From assembly GCA_905178155.1 (NCBI GenBank), contig CAJINV010000007.1:3428265-3492264 (forward strand): DNA of 64,000 nucleotides, read 5' to 3'. Positions 1 through 11,521 of this stretch are shown one piece after another. Origin of the DNA: Amoebophrya sp. A120 (lineage: Eukaryota > Sar > Dinophyceae > Syndiniales > Amoebophryaceae). A model generated the notes under the pieces. That model was not told the origin of the DNA. It ran no database searches and was given only the letters and a program-made list of their open reading frames with translations. Numbering within the stretch: position 1 is the stretch's first letter; each line of letters opens with the position of its first letter. Position numbers and translations under genes: made by a program.

Positions 1-3000
1 GACTACAATAATTCCGACAAGGAAGACGATCCCTACAGTAACTGGAAGCCGGACGCGCTGGACAATTCCAACTCCTACGATACGGCACTCACCAACTGGA
101 AAAACGAACAATCTTCCGGTAGTTACTTGAACAACGATTCCTCCAATTCAGGAACAGCTACCACGTCGGACTCCTGGAATAACCAGCAAGCGACCGGCGC
201 AGGAGCTGTGACCGCGACGAGTACAACTTCTCGCCGCCAGCAGAAGGAGAAGGAGCGGGAGGAGGATGAGCGACGGGAGGTGGAAGCGGCGAAGCGACTG
301 GCGCAGGAGTTGGAGCAGACGAAGCAGAAACTGGAACAGGAGCGGCTGAAGCGGTTGGAGCTGGAAGAGAAGAAGAAGCAGGAATCGGCGCTGGAAGAGG
401 TGAAACAGCGGAAAATCCGGGAGCAAATTCGAGAGGAAACGGAACGGCTGGAAAAGAAAAAGAAGCAAATCGAGACGGAGTCCAAAGCCATGGAAGTACA
501 GAGACAGAAGGAAGCGGCGGAGTTTAGAAGGTAGTACCGTTTTGATGTTGTCTTCAAGAGCTTTTTAGGTCGTTGTTCACTTGCTTCTACAGAGGGACCA
601 CATGGTTTTTTGATGCAACACAAGATTTCGTGCCATGTGCGCTCCTGTGCAACGTTACTAGCGTGTCAGCACTTATAGTTGTTCTGGTGTGCTCGGCGCT
701 TTTTCTGTTTGTAGTTACGCTCTCGCGAGTTGTTGTTTTTTTCTCCATGCCACAATCACAATGTTCGATCATGAACCAAAAATAAAGAATCCTCCTCGCA
801 GATTGATGAATCACAATGATGAAAAATCGTATATGACCCACGACCTCGCAGGTTGCAACTGAAGCAGCGCGAAGAGTCTCAGCGGAAGGCCCGGGAGGAC
901 CGGGAACGGGAGGAGCGCGAGCTACAGCAGAAGCGACTGGAGCTAGAACAGTGGGAAACCAAGTTGAAGCAGCAGGAGGAGCAGGCAAGGCGAGCTGAGC
1001 GAGAACAGCAGGAGCATCTGCAGCGGCAACACAGTAGTACTGCTGCACCATCTCACAAACAGCTGAAAGTTCCGCTCCCGCCGCCGCCGATACTGCCGTC
1101 CTCCCCACCTCATGCCGATTTGGAGATGGCTTCGCCGCCGTCCGGGGGAGGCTACTCGAGTTATCAAAGTTCGCTCGCGGGCTCACCAGGAGCTTCGATT
1201 GATGTGGAACAGGGTCAGCAACAGCATGCTAGGGCCAGCACGCCAGGTCAGCATCATCCACCCGGAACGAAAGGACAATCCTCCTCGCAGATGGCGGGAA
1301 AAAATAACGCGATGTTAAACAAGGCTGTTGTGACCGCCCCGCCAATGATCTCGCCACCGACAATCGCCCCGCCGAGCATTCCAACGCCACAGATCCCGAC
1401 GCCGCAGAAACATTCTACTTTGGCGGGAGCGCAAAAGGACCAAACTTCTGACAAGAAGGCACCATCTTCTCGCAGTTCTCCCGTCGGGCCTGCTTCAAAT
1501 AAGATGAGCGACTCCGTTGCCTCCACTCCCGCTGCAGCGAAGACCTACGGTGACGAGGACGACGCTGATTACAATAAGAACAGTGGCTCGTGGAAGGATT
1601 ACGGGAACAACAACAAGTGGGAAGATGATGTGGACCGACGGAACTACAAAAACTCGTGGGAAAATAACTACAAGAACGACTATGGATCTTCTGGCTGGAA
1701 AGACTACGATAAGAATGAGGACAGTGGGTACAACAACAGTAGATACAAGCATTACGACGACGATGAAGTAGCCAAGAATTATGCTTGGAACAAGAAGAAG
1801 TACGAAACAAACTACGACAAATACGACGATTTTGACATCAATGAAGTGGAAAGCGACGAAGAGAGAAATGAAAAGCCAGTCCAGAAGAATTATGATTACC
1901 GCGCCGGCAAAACCAAACACCAAGAAGAACCGCCGAAGCCCGAACCTGTGCTCGATTACACCAAGCCTGTGGAGCATTTCACCGGTCCGAAGGCGAAGAA
2001 GAAGGTGAACAACCACTTCGGCGCTCTGATGGCGAGTCAGGATGATAGCATCAGCGACGACGAGGAGGGTGGATCTCTGAACAAGTCGACGAGTAGCAAG
2101 GTTTCCGTCCCGCCACCGACCGCACCGCCGCCCCCAGAATCTTCAAATCTGATGTTGAATCTCACCAATGTAGCAGTTGCTGCTGAGCCAGGTCAAGCAC
2201 AGCCGCGGTTTGCGAAGGTCCGGAACCTGAACGCGCTGGGGGATCAGGACCATGGGGACGAAAGTCCGGATGCGAAGGACTTGCAGGCCCAGCGGATGCA
2301 GCAAAACGTGTCCGCCGCGGCGTTAGCCGCCCGGGAGGCCGAGAAGAAGAAGCAGAAGAAGCTGGCGAAAAAAGAGCTGAAAGACCCTCTGGCGAAGCCG
2401 ACGGCGTTGAAAAAAGGCACCGCTGGATTAGACAACGCGCCGGCGAACTTTGGCGCCACCGGAGCGGACAGAAGGCGGTACGCCCACATTGTGGAAAGCG
2501 CCAAATACGTGCCGCCTGGTACAACAGTCAGACTCATGCTTCCTTTTCTTTTACATTTACGGCGGTAGAAGTCGCGGAGAGTGTTAGTTTCATCGTTGGA
2601 GAAATTTTAATTTTTCTTGTTCATGATATGAGTAGATTGGCGCCTCCCCTTTTGGCCTTATAGGCACATGCAAAGTCCGATAAGCACCCGCCTTTCTTTG
2701 TAGAAGTGGACTGTTTCAACTCTAAATTGAATTATTTCGTAGTACTGCAATTCCAGCAATTTTGTCTTTTTCTTTCCAGGTGCTGAGGAGTACTACGAAC
2801 AATACGAGGAGGACGCGCGGCTTCCGCCGTCTTCTCACCCGCCACCGCCGCCGGCGACCGTTGCTGGAGAGAGCAAGCCGGCGAATTTTTCATCCACCCT
2901 GAGCAACAAAGCAAAGCCAGCCCCTGTCGTCACCGCAAAGTCGTCGAAGGTAGAAGAAGTGTTTTTTCTATGAGCGGGAAATAACAACTTGCGTTGGTTT

Positions 3001-4121
3001 GATACCATAAAAATCCACCTGTTCTCTTGTGTTTCGCCACCTGTTCGATTTGTTGATTGAACGAATTTTTATACATAGTACAAAACGCACCGCGACTTTG
3101 TCCGAACATCAAGCATGCGACGTTGACAGCACGATCCACCACCTCCTGATATTCGCTACATAACACCAAACAGGTCGCCAACCCTGCCGTGTCCGCCTCG
3201 AAGACCGGCACCGCGTCCGCTTGGGGCAGCAGCCAGCAAAACCAAGCTAGGGCATCAACCGTCGGAGGCTCGGGCTCTGCCTGGGATAGCAGCATCGGAA
3301 ACAACCGCGGTCGCGCCGGCTCTACAGGAGACCTTTCGTTTGATGCGCAATTGGAGCTGGCAATGCAGCTCTCTCTGCAGGAACAGAAGCAAAGCACAAC
3401 ATCAACTTCTATGTCGCGCGGGTCGCCGGCGAAAGCGGTTCCCCCGCCCGCCATGCCGCCGGTCATGGGCGCTGCAGCTGGTAATATTAATGCCTTCCCG
3501 GCGGTGCCCTCCAAAGCCGGAGTTCCGCCGCCCGCCAAGCCGGTTCCGTCCACGAAGGCCGGAGGAGGTGCTTCTAGTGCCGGTCAGTCTACGTCAGCGG
3601 GTAGTAAAAGGAAAGCGAATGGAGCCAATGGAACAACGACGAGTGGTCCACCACCACCTCGTGCAGCTGTCAATCCTTCCTCCAAGGAACCTCCGCCGCC
3701 GCCTGCTGCCGCTCCGGCACACCAGCAGGAGCCTTCTCCAAATGCGGCAGAACAAGACGCGGAACAGCTCTTGAAGGAGTTCCTGAGAAACGACCCCTGG
3801 TATGCGGATATGGAGAAAAACCGGAAGAAATTAGACAAGAAGCTCCGGGAGATCACCAAATTAGAGGAACAAGACCTCGCGGGCGCGCACCTGCAGACGA
3901 ACCAGATGCAAAAAATCATGGAGAAGCCAGAAATTGAGCAGCAGTTGAAGAAGTGCGAGGACGAACTGCTTTCGATGGAGGCGGACATGCGGGAACAGCA
4001 GAACATCGCAAAACACTCGGAGGAGCGGGCGGAAAACCGAAACGTGCTGACCACAGCCGACAAGTCGGAAATGACCGCCAGGCAGAAAGCCCGGGCAAGG
4101 CTGAAGGCGAATCGGAAGTGA
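1..4121 (+). CDS. Coiled-coil / UIM protein, 5' partial
   Basis: The reading frame is open from base 1, so the start lies upstream. Exons are 1-530, 852-2518, 2780-2949 and 3174-4121. All three introns are GT-AG and keep phase, giving 1104 codons plus a TGA stop. The first part is rich in Asn/Tyr/Lys with repeated W-K-[DN] segments. A strongly charged Glu/Lys/Arg coiled coil spans the first intron, followed by Pro/Ser-rich linkers. Around residues 845-860 of the visible part, LELAMQLSLQEQ fits the ubiquitin-interacting motif (acidic start, then Leu-x-x-Ala-x-x-Leu-Ser). The last 120 residues are another charged coiled coil. I do not recognise an orthologue. Ubiquitin binding is inferred from the motif alone. 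Confidence 0.75.
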
Positions 4122-4468
4122 TTGGATTCATCACATTCTGGTCGTGATAAATGATTTCTTGTCGTGGGCCGCCAAAGAGTTTTTGCGTAATTATACTGTA
4201 GAATAATTTAGTACAACATCTTCGACAGCGCAAGACCAAGACAAGATCTAGCTGCACCAGCCTTGCGAAGAACACTCGAAAACATCAGCAGGTTCTTTCG
4301 AGTTTGTATAAAATCGATATAATTTCATATCAATAAATCGATGTCACTACATCAATCAGAATCGCTGTCGCCGACATTATTTGGGCGGAAACTTACCTAC
4401 GGAGAACGTTGCCGCTGCACGCGCAGAGATACTTTGGATGACCGGAAACACGAGGCCGCTACTTCTCT
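4122..4468. other. Intergenic, 3' flank of the first gene
   Basis: I see no coding signal here. The stretch holds the probable 3' UTR and ends at a 5-bp TCTCT (4464-4468) that is repeated on the far side of the large element that follows. Confidence 0.5.
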
Positions 4469-4783
4469 TATCCCAAAGAAAAAAGCCGACAGGTCAGAAA
4501 AAAAGTAATTAAATAATAACTGTCATTGTCAACAATAAAAGCAAAACAAAACAACAAAAAAAATTGCCGCCATACCATGCGGATTAGCTTCAGGACAGAT
4601 CAGCAATCCGCGCGAATCACGGTGGGACTGTTATTGTCAACAATAAAAGCAAAACAAAACAACAAGAATAAACTGCCGCCATACCATTCGGATTAGCTTC
4701 AGGACAGATCAGCAACCCGCGCGAATCAGGGCGGGACGGCGATCGCCTGCTTTTTTTATTTTTGCGACGAATTTCGCCCATTC

Positions 4784-5646
4784 GCGCCATACCGTGCGGG
4801 CTGGGTTTCGTAGGGGGTTGCCGGGCTGGGTTTCGTAGGGGGTTGCCGGTTTCGCCAATCCGCACGGCACGGCGCCCGCAGTCGGTTTTGCGGCTTTTGC
4901 GGATTTCCTATGTTCGCGCCATAGCGTGCGGGCTGGCTTTCTGGCGAAGCTGCCGGCTTCGCGAATCCGCACGGCACGGCGGTCGCGGTTAGTTTTTTAA
5001 ATTTTGGCGAGTTTTTTTGTTTCGCGCCATACCGTGCGGGCTGGGCTTCGTACGGGGTTGCCGGTTTCGCCAATCCGCACGGCACGGCGTCCGCCGTCGG
5101 TTTTGCGACTTTTTGCAAATTTTTGCTGTTCGCGCCATAGCGTGCGGGCTGGCTTTCTGGCGAAGCTGCCGGCTTCGCAAATCCGCATGGCGCGGCGGCC
5201 GCGGTTAGTTTTGTGAATTTTGGCGATTTTTTTTCTTTCGCGCCCTACCGCGCGGGCTGGGCTTCGTAAGAGGTTGCCGGCTTCGCCAATCCGCACGGCA
5301 CGGCGCCCGCAGTCGGTTTTGGGACTTTTGGCGAATTTCCTTTGTTCGCGCCATACCGTGCGGGCTGGCTTTCTGGCGAAGCTGCCGGCTTCGCGAATCC
5401 GCACGGCACGGCGGCCGCAATTAATTTTGTAAATTTTGTCGGGTTTTTTCCTTTCGCGCCATACCGTGCGGGCTGGCCTTCGGGCGAAGTTGCCGGCTTC
5501 GCGCATCCGCATGGAACGGCGGCCGCAATTAGTTTTGCGAATTTTGGCGAGTTTTTTGCCTTCACGCCATACCGTGCGGGCTGGCGGTCGCAAGAGGGTG
5601 CCGGCGTCGCGAATCCGCACGGCACGGCGATCGCAATTATCGCTCC
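4784..5646. repeat. Left array of ~108-bp units
   Basis: Eight units each begin near CGCGCCAT, at about 4784, 4915, 5025, 5131, 5240, 5348, 5456 and 5565. Spacing after the first is 106-110 bp. Two subtypes alternate, one with a GGCTGGCTTTCTGGCGAAG core and one with GGCTGGGCTTCGTA. Open frames across the array come from its high GC content and are not genes. Confidence 0.85.
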
Positions 5647-8600
5647 AAAATAGGAAGGCAGGAGCTTGGAAACCGTCGAAGATTTTGCCAGCTTTGCGAA
5701 TGTTCCCGAATGTCCGGAGTCGCCGGATTCAGAGGCGGCGAGGCGTCAAACCCTCGCCAAGCTTTTCAACTTTTGGGAATGCCAAAAATGCGACCCCCTC
5801 CTCTATCTGCGGAAGCTGGCATACTTCAAGCAAATTGCTCCCGCTTCTGGTAATTTTTGCCGAGTTCGTCCGCGGATACTTTCGAATATTCGGAATCGCT
5901 TCAAAATAGGCAGGCAGGAGTTTGGAAACTGTCGAAGGTTTTGCCAGCTTTTCGAATATTCCCGAATATTCGGAATCGCCGGAATCAGAGGCGGCGAGAC
6001 TTCAAATCCTTGCCAAGTTTTTCAACAATTGGGAATGCCAAAAATGCGACCCCCGCCTCTATCTGCGGAAACTGACATACTCAAAATAAATTACTTCCTC
6101 TTCTGGAAATTTTTGCCGAGTTCGTCCGCGGATACTTTCGAATATTCGGAATCGCTTCAAAATAGGCAGGCAGGAGTTTGGAAACTGTCGAAGGTTTTGC
6201 CAGCTTTTCGAATATTCCCGAATATTCGGAATCGCCGGAATCAGAGGCGGCGAGACTTCAAATCCTTGCCAAGTTTTTCAACAATTGGGAATGCCAAAAA
6301 TGCGACCCCCGCCTCTATCTGCGGAAACTGACATACTCAAAATAAATTACTTCCTCTTCTGGAAATTTTTGCCGAGTTCGTCCGCGGATACTTTCGAATA
6401 TTCGGAATCGCTTCAAAATAGGCAGGCAGGAGTTTGGAAACTGTCGAAGGTTTTGCCAGCTTTTCGAATATTCCCGAATATTCGGAATCGCCGGAATCAG
6501 AGGCGGCGAGACTTCAAATCCTTGCCAAGTTTTTCAACAATTGGGAACGCCAAAAATGCGACCCCCGCCTCTATCTGCGGAAACTGACATACTCAAAATA
6601 AATTACTTCCTCTTCTGGAAATTTTTGCCGAGTTCGTCCGCGGATACTTTCGAATATTCGGAATCGCTTCAAAATAGGCAGGCAGGAGTTTGGAAACTGT
6701 CGAAGGTTTTGCCAGCTTTTCGAATATTCCCGAATATTCGGAATCGCCGGAATCAGAGGCGGCGAGACTTCAAATCCTTGCCAAGTTTTTCAACAATTGG
6801 GAATGCCAAAAATGCGACCCCCGCCTCTATCTGCGGAAACTGACATACTCAAAATAAATTACTTCCTCTTCTGGAAATTTTTGCCGAGTTCGTCCGCGGA
6901 TACTTTCGAATATTCGGAATCGCTTCAAAATAGGCAGGCAGGAGTTTGGAAACTGTCGAAGGTTTTGCCAGCTTTTCGAATATTCCCGAATATTCGGAAT
7001 CGCCGGAATCAGAGGCGGCGAGACTTCAAATCCTTGCCAAGTTTTTCAACAATTGGGAACGCCAAAAATGCGACCCCCGCCTCTATCTGCGGAAACTGAC
7101 ATACTCAAAATAAATTACTTCCTCTTCTGGAAATTTTTGCCGAGTTCGTCCGCGGATACTTTCGAATATTCGGAATCGCTTCAAAATAGGCAGGCAGGAG
7201 TTTGGAAACTGTCGAAGGTTTTGCCAGCTTTTCGAATATTCCCGAATATTCGGAATCGCCGGAATCAGAGGCGGCGAGACTTCAAATCCTTGCCAAGTTT
7301 TTCAACAATTGGGAACGCCAAAAATGCGACCCCCGCCTCTATCTGCGGAAACTGACATACTCAAAATAAATTACTTCCTCTTCTGGAAATTTTTGCCGAG
7401 TTCGTCCGCGGATACTTTCGAATATTCGGAATCGCTTCAAAATAGGCAGGCAGGAGTTTGGAAACTGTCGAAGGTTTTGCCAGCTTTTCGAATATTCCCG
7501 AATATTCGGAATCGCCGGAATCAGAGGCGGCGAGACTTCAAATCCTTGCCAAGTTTTTCAACAATTGGGAACGCCAAAAATGCGACCCCCGCCTCTATCT
7601 GCGGAAACTGACATACTCAAAATAAATTACTTCCTCTTCTGGAAATTTTTGCCGAGTTCGTCCGCGGATACTTTCGAATATTCGGAATCGCTTCAAAATA
7701 GGCAGGCAGGAGTTTGGAAACTGTCGAAGGTTTTGCCAGCTTTTCGAATATTCCCGAATATTCGGAATCGCCGGAATCAGAGGCGGCGAGACTTCAAATC
7801 CTTGCCAAGTTTTTCAACAATTGGGAACGCCAAAAATGCGACCCCCGCCTCTATCTGCGGAAACTGACATACTCAAAATAAATTACTTCCTCTTCTGGAA
7901 ATTTTTGCCGAGTTCGTCCGCGGATACTTTCGAATATTCGGAATCGCTTCAAAATAGGCAGGCAGGAGTTTGGAAACTGTCGAAGGTTTTGCCAGCTTTT
8001 CGAATATTCCCGAATATTCGGAATCGCCGGAATCAGAGGCGGCGAGACTTCAAATCCTTGCCAAGTTTTTCAACAATTGGGAGCGCCAAAAATGCGACCC
8101 CCGCCTCTATCTGCGGAAACTGACATACTCAAAGTAAATTACTTCCTCTTCTGGAAATTTTTGCCGAGTTCGTCCGCGGATGCTTTCGAATATTCGGAAT
8201 CGCTTCAAAATAGGCAGGCAGGAGTTTGGAAACTGTCGAAGGTTTTGCCAGCTTTTCGAATATTCCCGAATATTCGGAATCGCCGGAATCAGAGGCGGCG
8301 AGACTTCAAATCCTTGCCAAGTTTTTCAACAATTGGGAGCGCCAAAAATGCGACCCCCGCCTCTATCTGCGGAAACTGACATACTCAAAGTAAATTACTT
8401 CCTCTTCTGGAAATTTTTGCCGAGTTCGTCCGCGGATGCTTTCGAATATTCGGAATCGCTTCAAAATAGGCAGGCAGGAGTTTGGAAACTGTCGAAGGTT
8501 TTGCCAGCTTTTCGAATGTTCTCGAATATTCGGAATCGCCGGAATCAGAGGCGGCGAGGCTTCAAATCCTTGCCAAGTTTTTCAACAATTGGGAGTGCCA

Positions 8601-9047
8601 AAAATGCGACCCCCGCCTCTATCTGCGGAAACTGACATACTTAAAATAAATTACTTCCTCTTCTGGAAATTTTTGCCGAGTTCGTCCGCGGATACTTTCG
8701 AGTATTCGGAATCGCATCAAAATAGGCAGGCAGGAGTTTGGGAAGTGCCGAAGGTTTTGCCAGCTTTTCGAATATTCCGAATATTCTCGAATATTCGGAA
8801 TCGCCGGAATCAGAGGCGGCGAGAATAGAAATCCTTGCCAGGTTTTTCAACGCTTGGGAATGCCAAAAGTGCGGCCCCCATCTCTATCTGCGGAAGCTGA
8901 CATACTTAAAATTAATATATTGCTTCGCCCTCTGGAAGTTTTGCCGAGTTCGTCCGCGGATACTTCCGAATATTCGGAATCGCCCGAATCAGAGGCGGCG
9001 AGGCTTCAAATCCTTGCCAAGTTTTTCAACGCTTGGGAATGCCAGAG
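5647..9047. repeat. 256-bp tandem satellite array
   Basis: The block AAAATAGGCAGGCAGGAG recurs every 256 bp from 5903 to 8719 (5903, 6159 and so on). That makes twelve units, with a divergent unit before them and an internally deleted one after. Middle units differ by only a base or two, for example AATGCC, AACGCC or AGCGCC at one site. Each unit carries several GAATATTC palindromes. The overlapping 100-residue frames, one per unit, arise because 256 is not a multiple of three. They are not credible proteins. Confidence 0.95.
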
Positions 9048-9930
9048 ATGGTATGGCGCGAAAAAAAAAACCCGCCAAAATTTACAAAACTAATTTCGGC
9101 CGCCGTGCCGCGCGGATTCGCGAAGCCGGCAGCTTCACCAGAAAGCCAGCCCACACGCTATGGCGCGAACAAAGAAAATCCGCCAAAAGTCGCAAAACCG
9201 ACTGCGGGCGCCGTGCCGTGCGGATTGACGAAGCCGGCAACCTCTTACGAAGCCCATGGCGCGAAAGGAAAAAACCCGCCAAAATTTACAAAACTAATTG
9301 CGGCCGCCGCGCCGTGCGGATTTGCGAAGCCGGCAGCTTCGCCAGAAAGCCAGCCCGCGCGGTATGGCGCGAGCAAAGGAAATTCGCCAAAAGTCGCAAA
9401 ACCGACTGCGGGCGCCGTGCCGTGCGGATTGGCGAGGCCGGCAACCTCTTACGAACCTGCACGGTAAAGCGCAAATGGGAAAACTCGCGGAAATTTACAA
9501 AAATAATTGCGGCCGCCGTGCCGTGCGGATTCGCGAAGCCGGCAGCGTCGCCAGAAAGCCAGCCCGCACGGTATGGCGCGAACATAGAAAATTCGCCAAA
9601 AGTCGCGAAACCACTTGCGGGCGCCTTGCCATGCGGTTTGGCGAATTCGGCAAACTCTTACGAAGCCCAGCCCGCACGGTATGACGCGGAACAAAAAAGC
9701 TCGCCAAAATTTGCAAAACTAATTGCGACAGCCGTGCCGTGCGGATTCGCGAAGCCGGCAGCTTCACCAGAAAGCCAGCCCGCACGCCATGGCGCGAACG
9801 TAAAAAATTTGCAAAAAATGGCGAGACCGACTGCGGGCGCCGTGCCGTGCGGATTGGCGAAACCGGCAACCCCTTACGAACCCCAGCCCGCACGGCATGG
9901 CGCGAATAAGCGAAATTCGCCACAGAAATG
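9048..9930. repeat. Right array of ~108-bp units, inverted
   Basis: This is the reverse-complement counterpart of the left array, with the ATGGCGCG block recurring about every 108 bp and the same two alternating subtypes. With the outer inverted repeat it makes the element a nested palindrome around the 256-bp array. Confidence 0.8.
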
Positions 9931-10109
9931 ATTTAGGCGGGCGATCACCGTCCCACCGTGATTCGCGCGGATTGCTGATCTATCCTGAAGCTAATCCGCA
10001 TGGTATGGCGGCAATTTTTTTTGTGGTTTTTTTTTGCTTTTATTGTTGACAATAACAGTTATTATTTAATTATTTTTTTTCTGACCTGTCGGCTTTTTTC
10101 TTTGGGATA

Positions 10110-11521
10110 TCTCTTAGTTTGTACAAGAGCCACAACGTCGAAAGTCGACTTCGCCATGAGCGTCGTCACTTAAACACATCGACATCCACATGCATTCCTA
10201 TTCGTAGTCCCTGCTGCTTGCGGCACAAACGTAATATTCTTTCACCGCAGGATGAGGGGAAGACGAAACATTACCAATCGGTTTTCATTTTCAAAAAACG
10301 AGGACCTGCTCGAGAGGAACTCCTTGCTGGTACTCTTTATTGAGTAGCGCACCGAGTTTGTTTCGTATACTACAATCTTTCACACGGTACAATCCAATAT
10401 GCATTTTTCAAATCTTCAATTAAAGTTTGCAAGCTGGCGAGTTGTAGACAGCATATTTACTGTTAGCAACATTATAGCAATGTACAACAACTTGGACGGT
10501 ACCAGAGTTGATGGTGGAGACGTAAAAACGGACGAGACAGCCCCGAACACATGAAATGTGTGGTTTTGGCGAGACCGAGAGCTTGATGTTGAGGCAGTAG
10601 TAGAGCAAATTTTGACCATTACTCAGCGTCAGCGTACATCACGACTACAAAGTACAACAGCAAGTACACTACGTTTTCTTTTGTTGCATGTTTTGCATGT
10701 GCAGCTTTCGCCATTGTGGCTTTCGAAGATCATGAGCTTGCTGCAGGACGACACGATGAAGATTTTGCCGTGTGCTTGATTCCACACAGTTAGCTAAATG
10801 ACATAACCCAGAGCTGCAGGCATTTTGCTATTGGATTTGAGCAGGAGCACCCGCATTGTTTTCGAACAATTTTCACGTATTCGAAATGAGATTGACCTCG
10901 AGGATTGATGGCCTACGCCTATCGTAAAGGGAAACAATACGTAAGTTGTACTAGATTTCATGGTTGTATATCACACGCATATGAATATCATCACGAAGCA
11001 TTCAAGAAAAAAGGCAAGCATGGGAAGCGAAAGGCAGAAGCCGCAAGAAATTGTTCGTTGTATCAGTGGCGGCAAGAAAACGAATCTGTCACTGAAGACA
11101 CCGCCAGCGCCGCTATTTTGCTTTGCTAGTTTCGAAAATTGAGGATCTCTTCGTGGTTTTTCTCTATGGCGCTAATGCGAAGGCGAAGCGGCAAAAATCT
11201 TCAAAGGGGGTGTATGACCATTGCAAAACGATCATCATTTTTACTGCAGGCTTTGATGGTGCTCCTGTCTTTTATTCACTCGTTTTGGGTTTAGAATGAG
11301 ATGGAGATGGACGTTTTAATGCAGTGGCATCAAATTCAAAAAGCGTGTGCTGTCCTTCTTCTTGTCTACGTAGTGGTAGTTCAACGAGAGCAAGTTCCAT
11401 TTCGTCCCCTCCACTTCGTGCCTGCGTACTAGGTAGTTGTGAATTACCATTTTTGGAAGCGAGTTGTGTGCTAGCAGTAGCACCGCCATATTAATCGACC
11501 ATCTCCACCACGACCAAAAGG
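10110..11521. other. Intergenic, no gene seen
   Basis: Only short frames without coding character occur here. The flank of the large element is at the left and the promoter and 5' UTR of the next gene lie at the right. I could not identify an RNA gene. Confidence 0.4.

Larger units (their letters stand above)
4469..10109. mobile_element. 5.6 kb TIR element carrying satellite DNA
   Basis: The two ends are inverted copies over about 155 bp. The left end starts TATCCCAAAGAAAAAAGCCG and the right end is its reverse complement, finishing GGGATA. TCTCT lies directly outside both ends (4464-4468 and 10110-10114), as expected for a 5-bp target-site duplication. Inside each end are inverted arrays of about 108-bp units, and the centre is a 256-bp tandem array. 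A direct duplication of about 108 bp (4521-4628 and 4629-4737) lies in the left end. I see no transposase, reverse transcriptase or other enzyme, so it looks non-autonomous. It lies between two genes and disrupts neither. Confidence 0.75.

Noticed and set aside
5857-8828. Series of overlapping 100-codon frames with identical sequence
   Set aside because: They come from the 256-bp tandem repeat. The period is not a multiple of three, so each unit opens the same frame. No start context or conserved protein character.
5647-9047. CRISPR array
   Set aside because: The units are 256 bp and contiguous, with no unique spacers. The genome is eukaryotic.
4617-9931. Long Arg/Ala/Pro-rich frames on both strands in the 108-bp arrays
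   Set aside because: Open frames occur in every frame because of GC-rich repeats. Products are repeats of the same RADW or RTVWRE patterns with no domain.
4469-10109. LTR retrotransposon
   Set aside because: Terminal repeats are inverted rather than direct, and no gag or pol frames exist.
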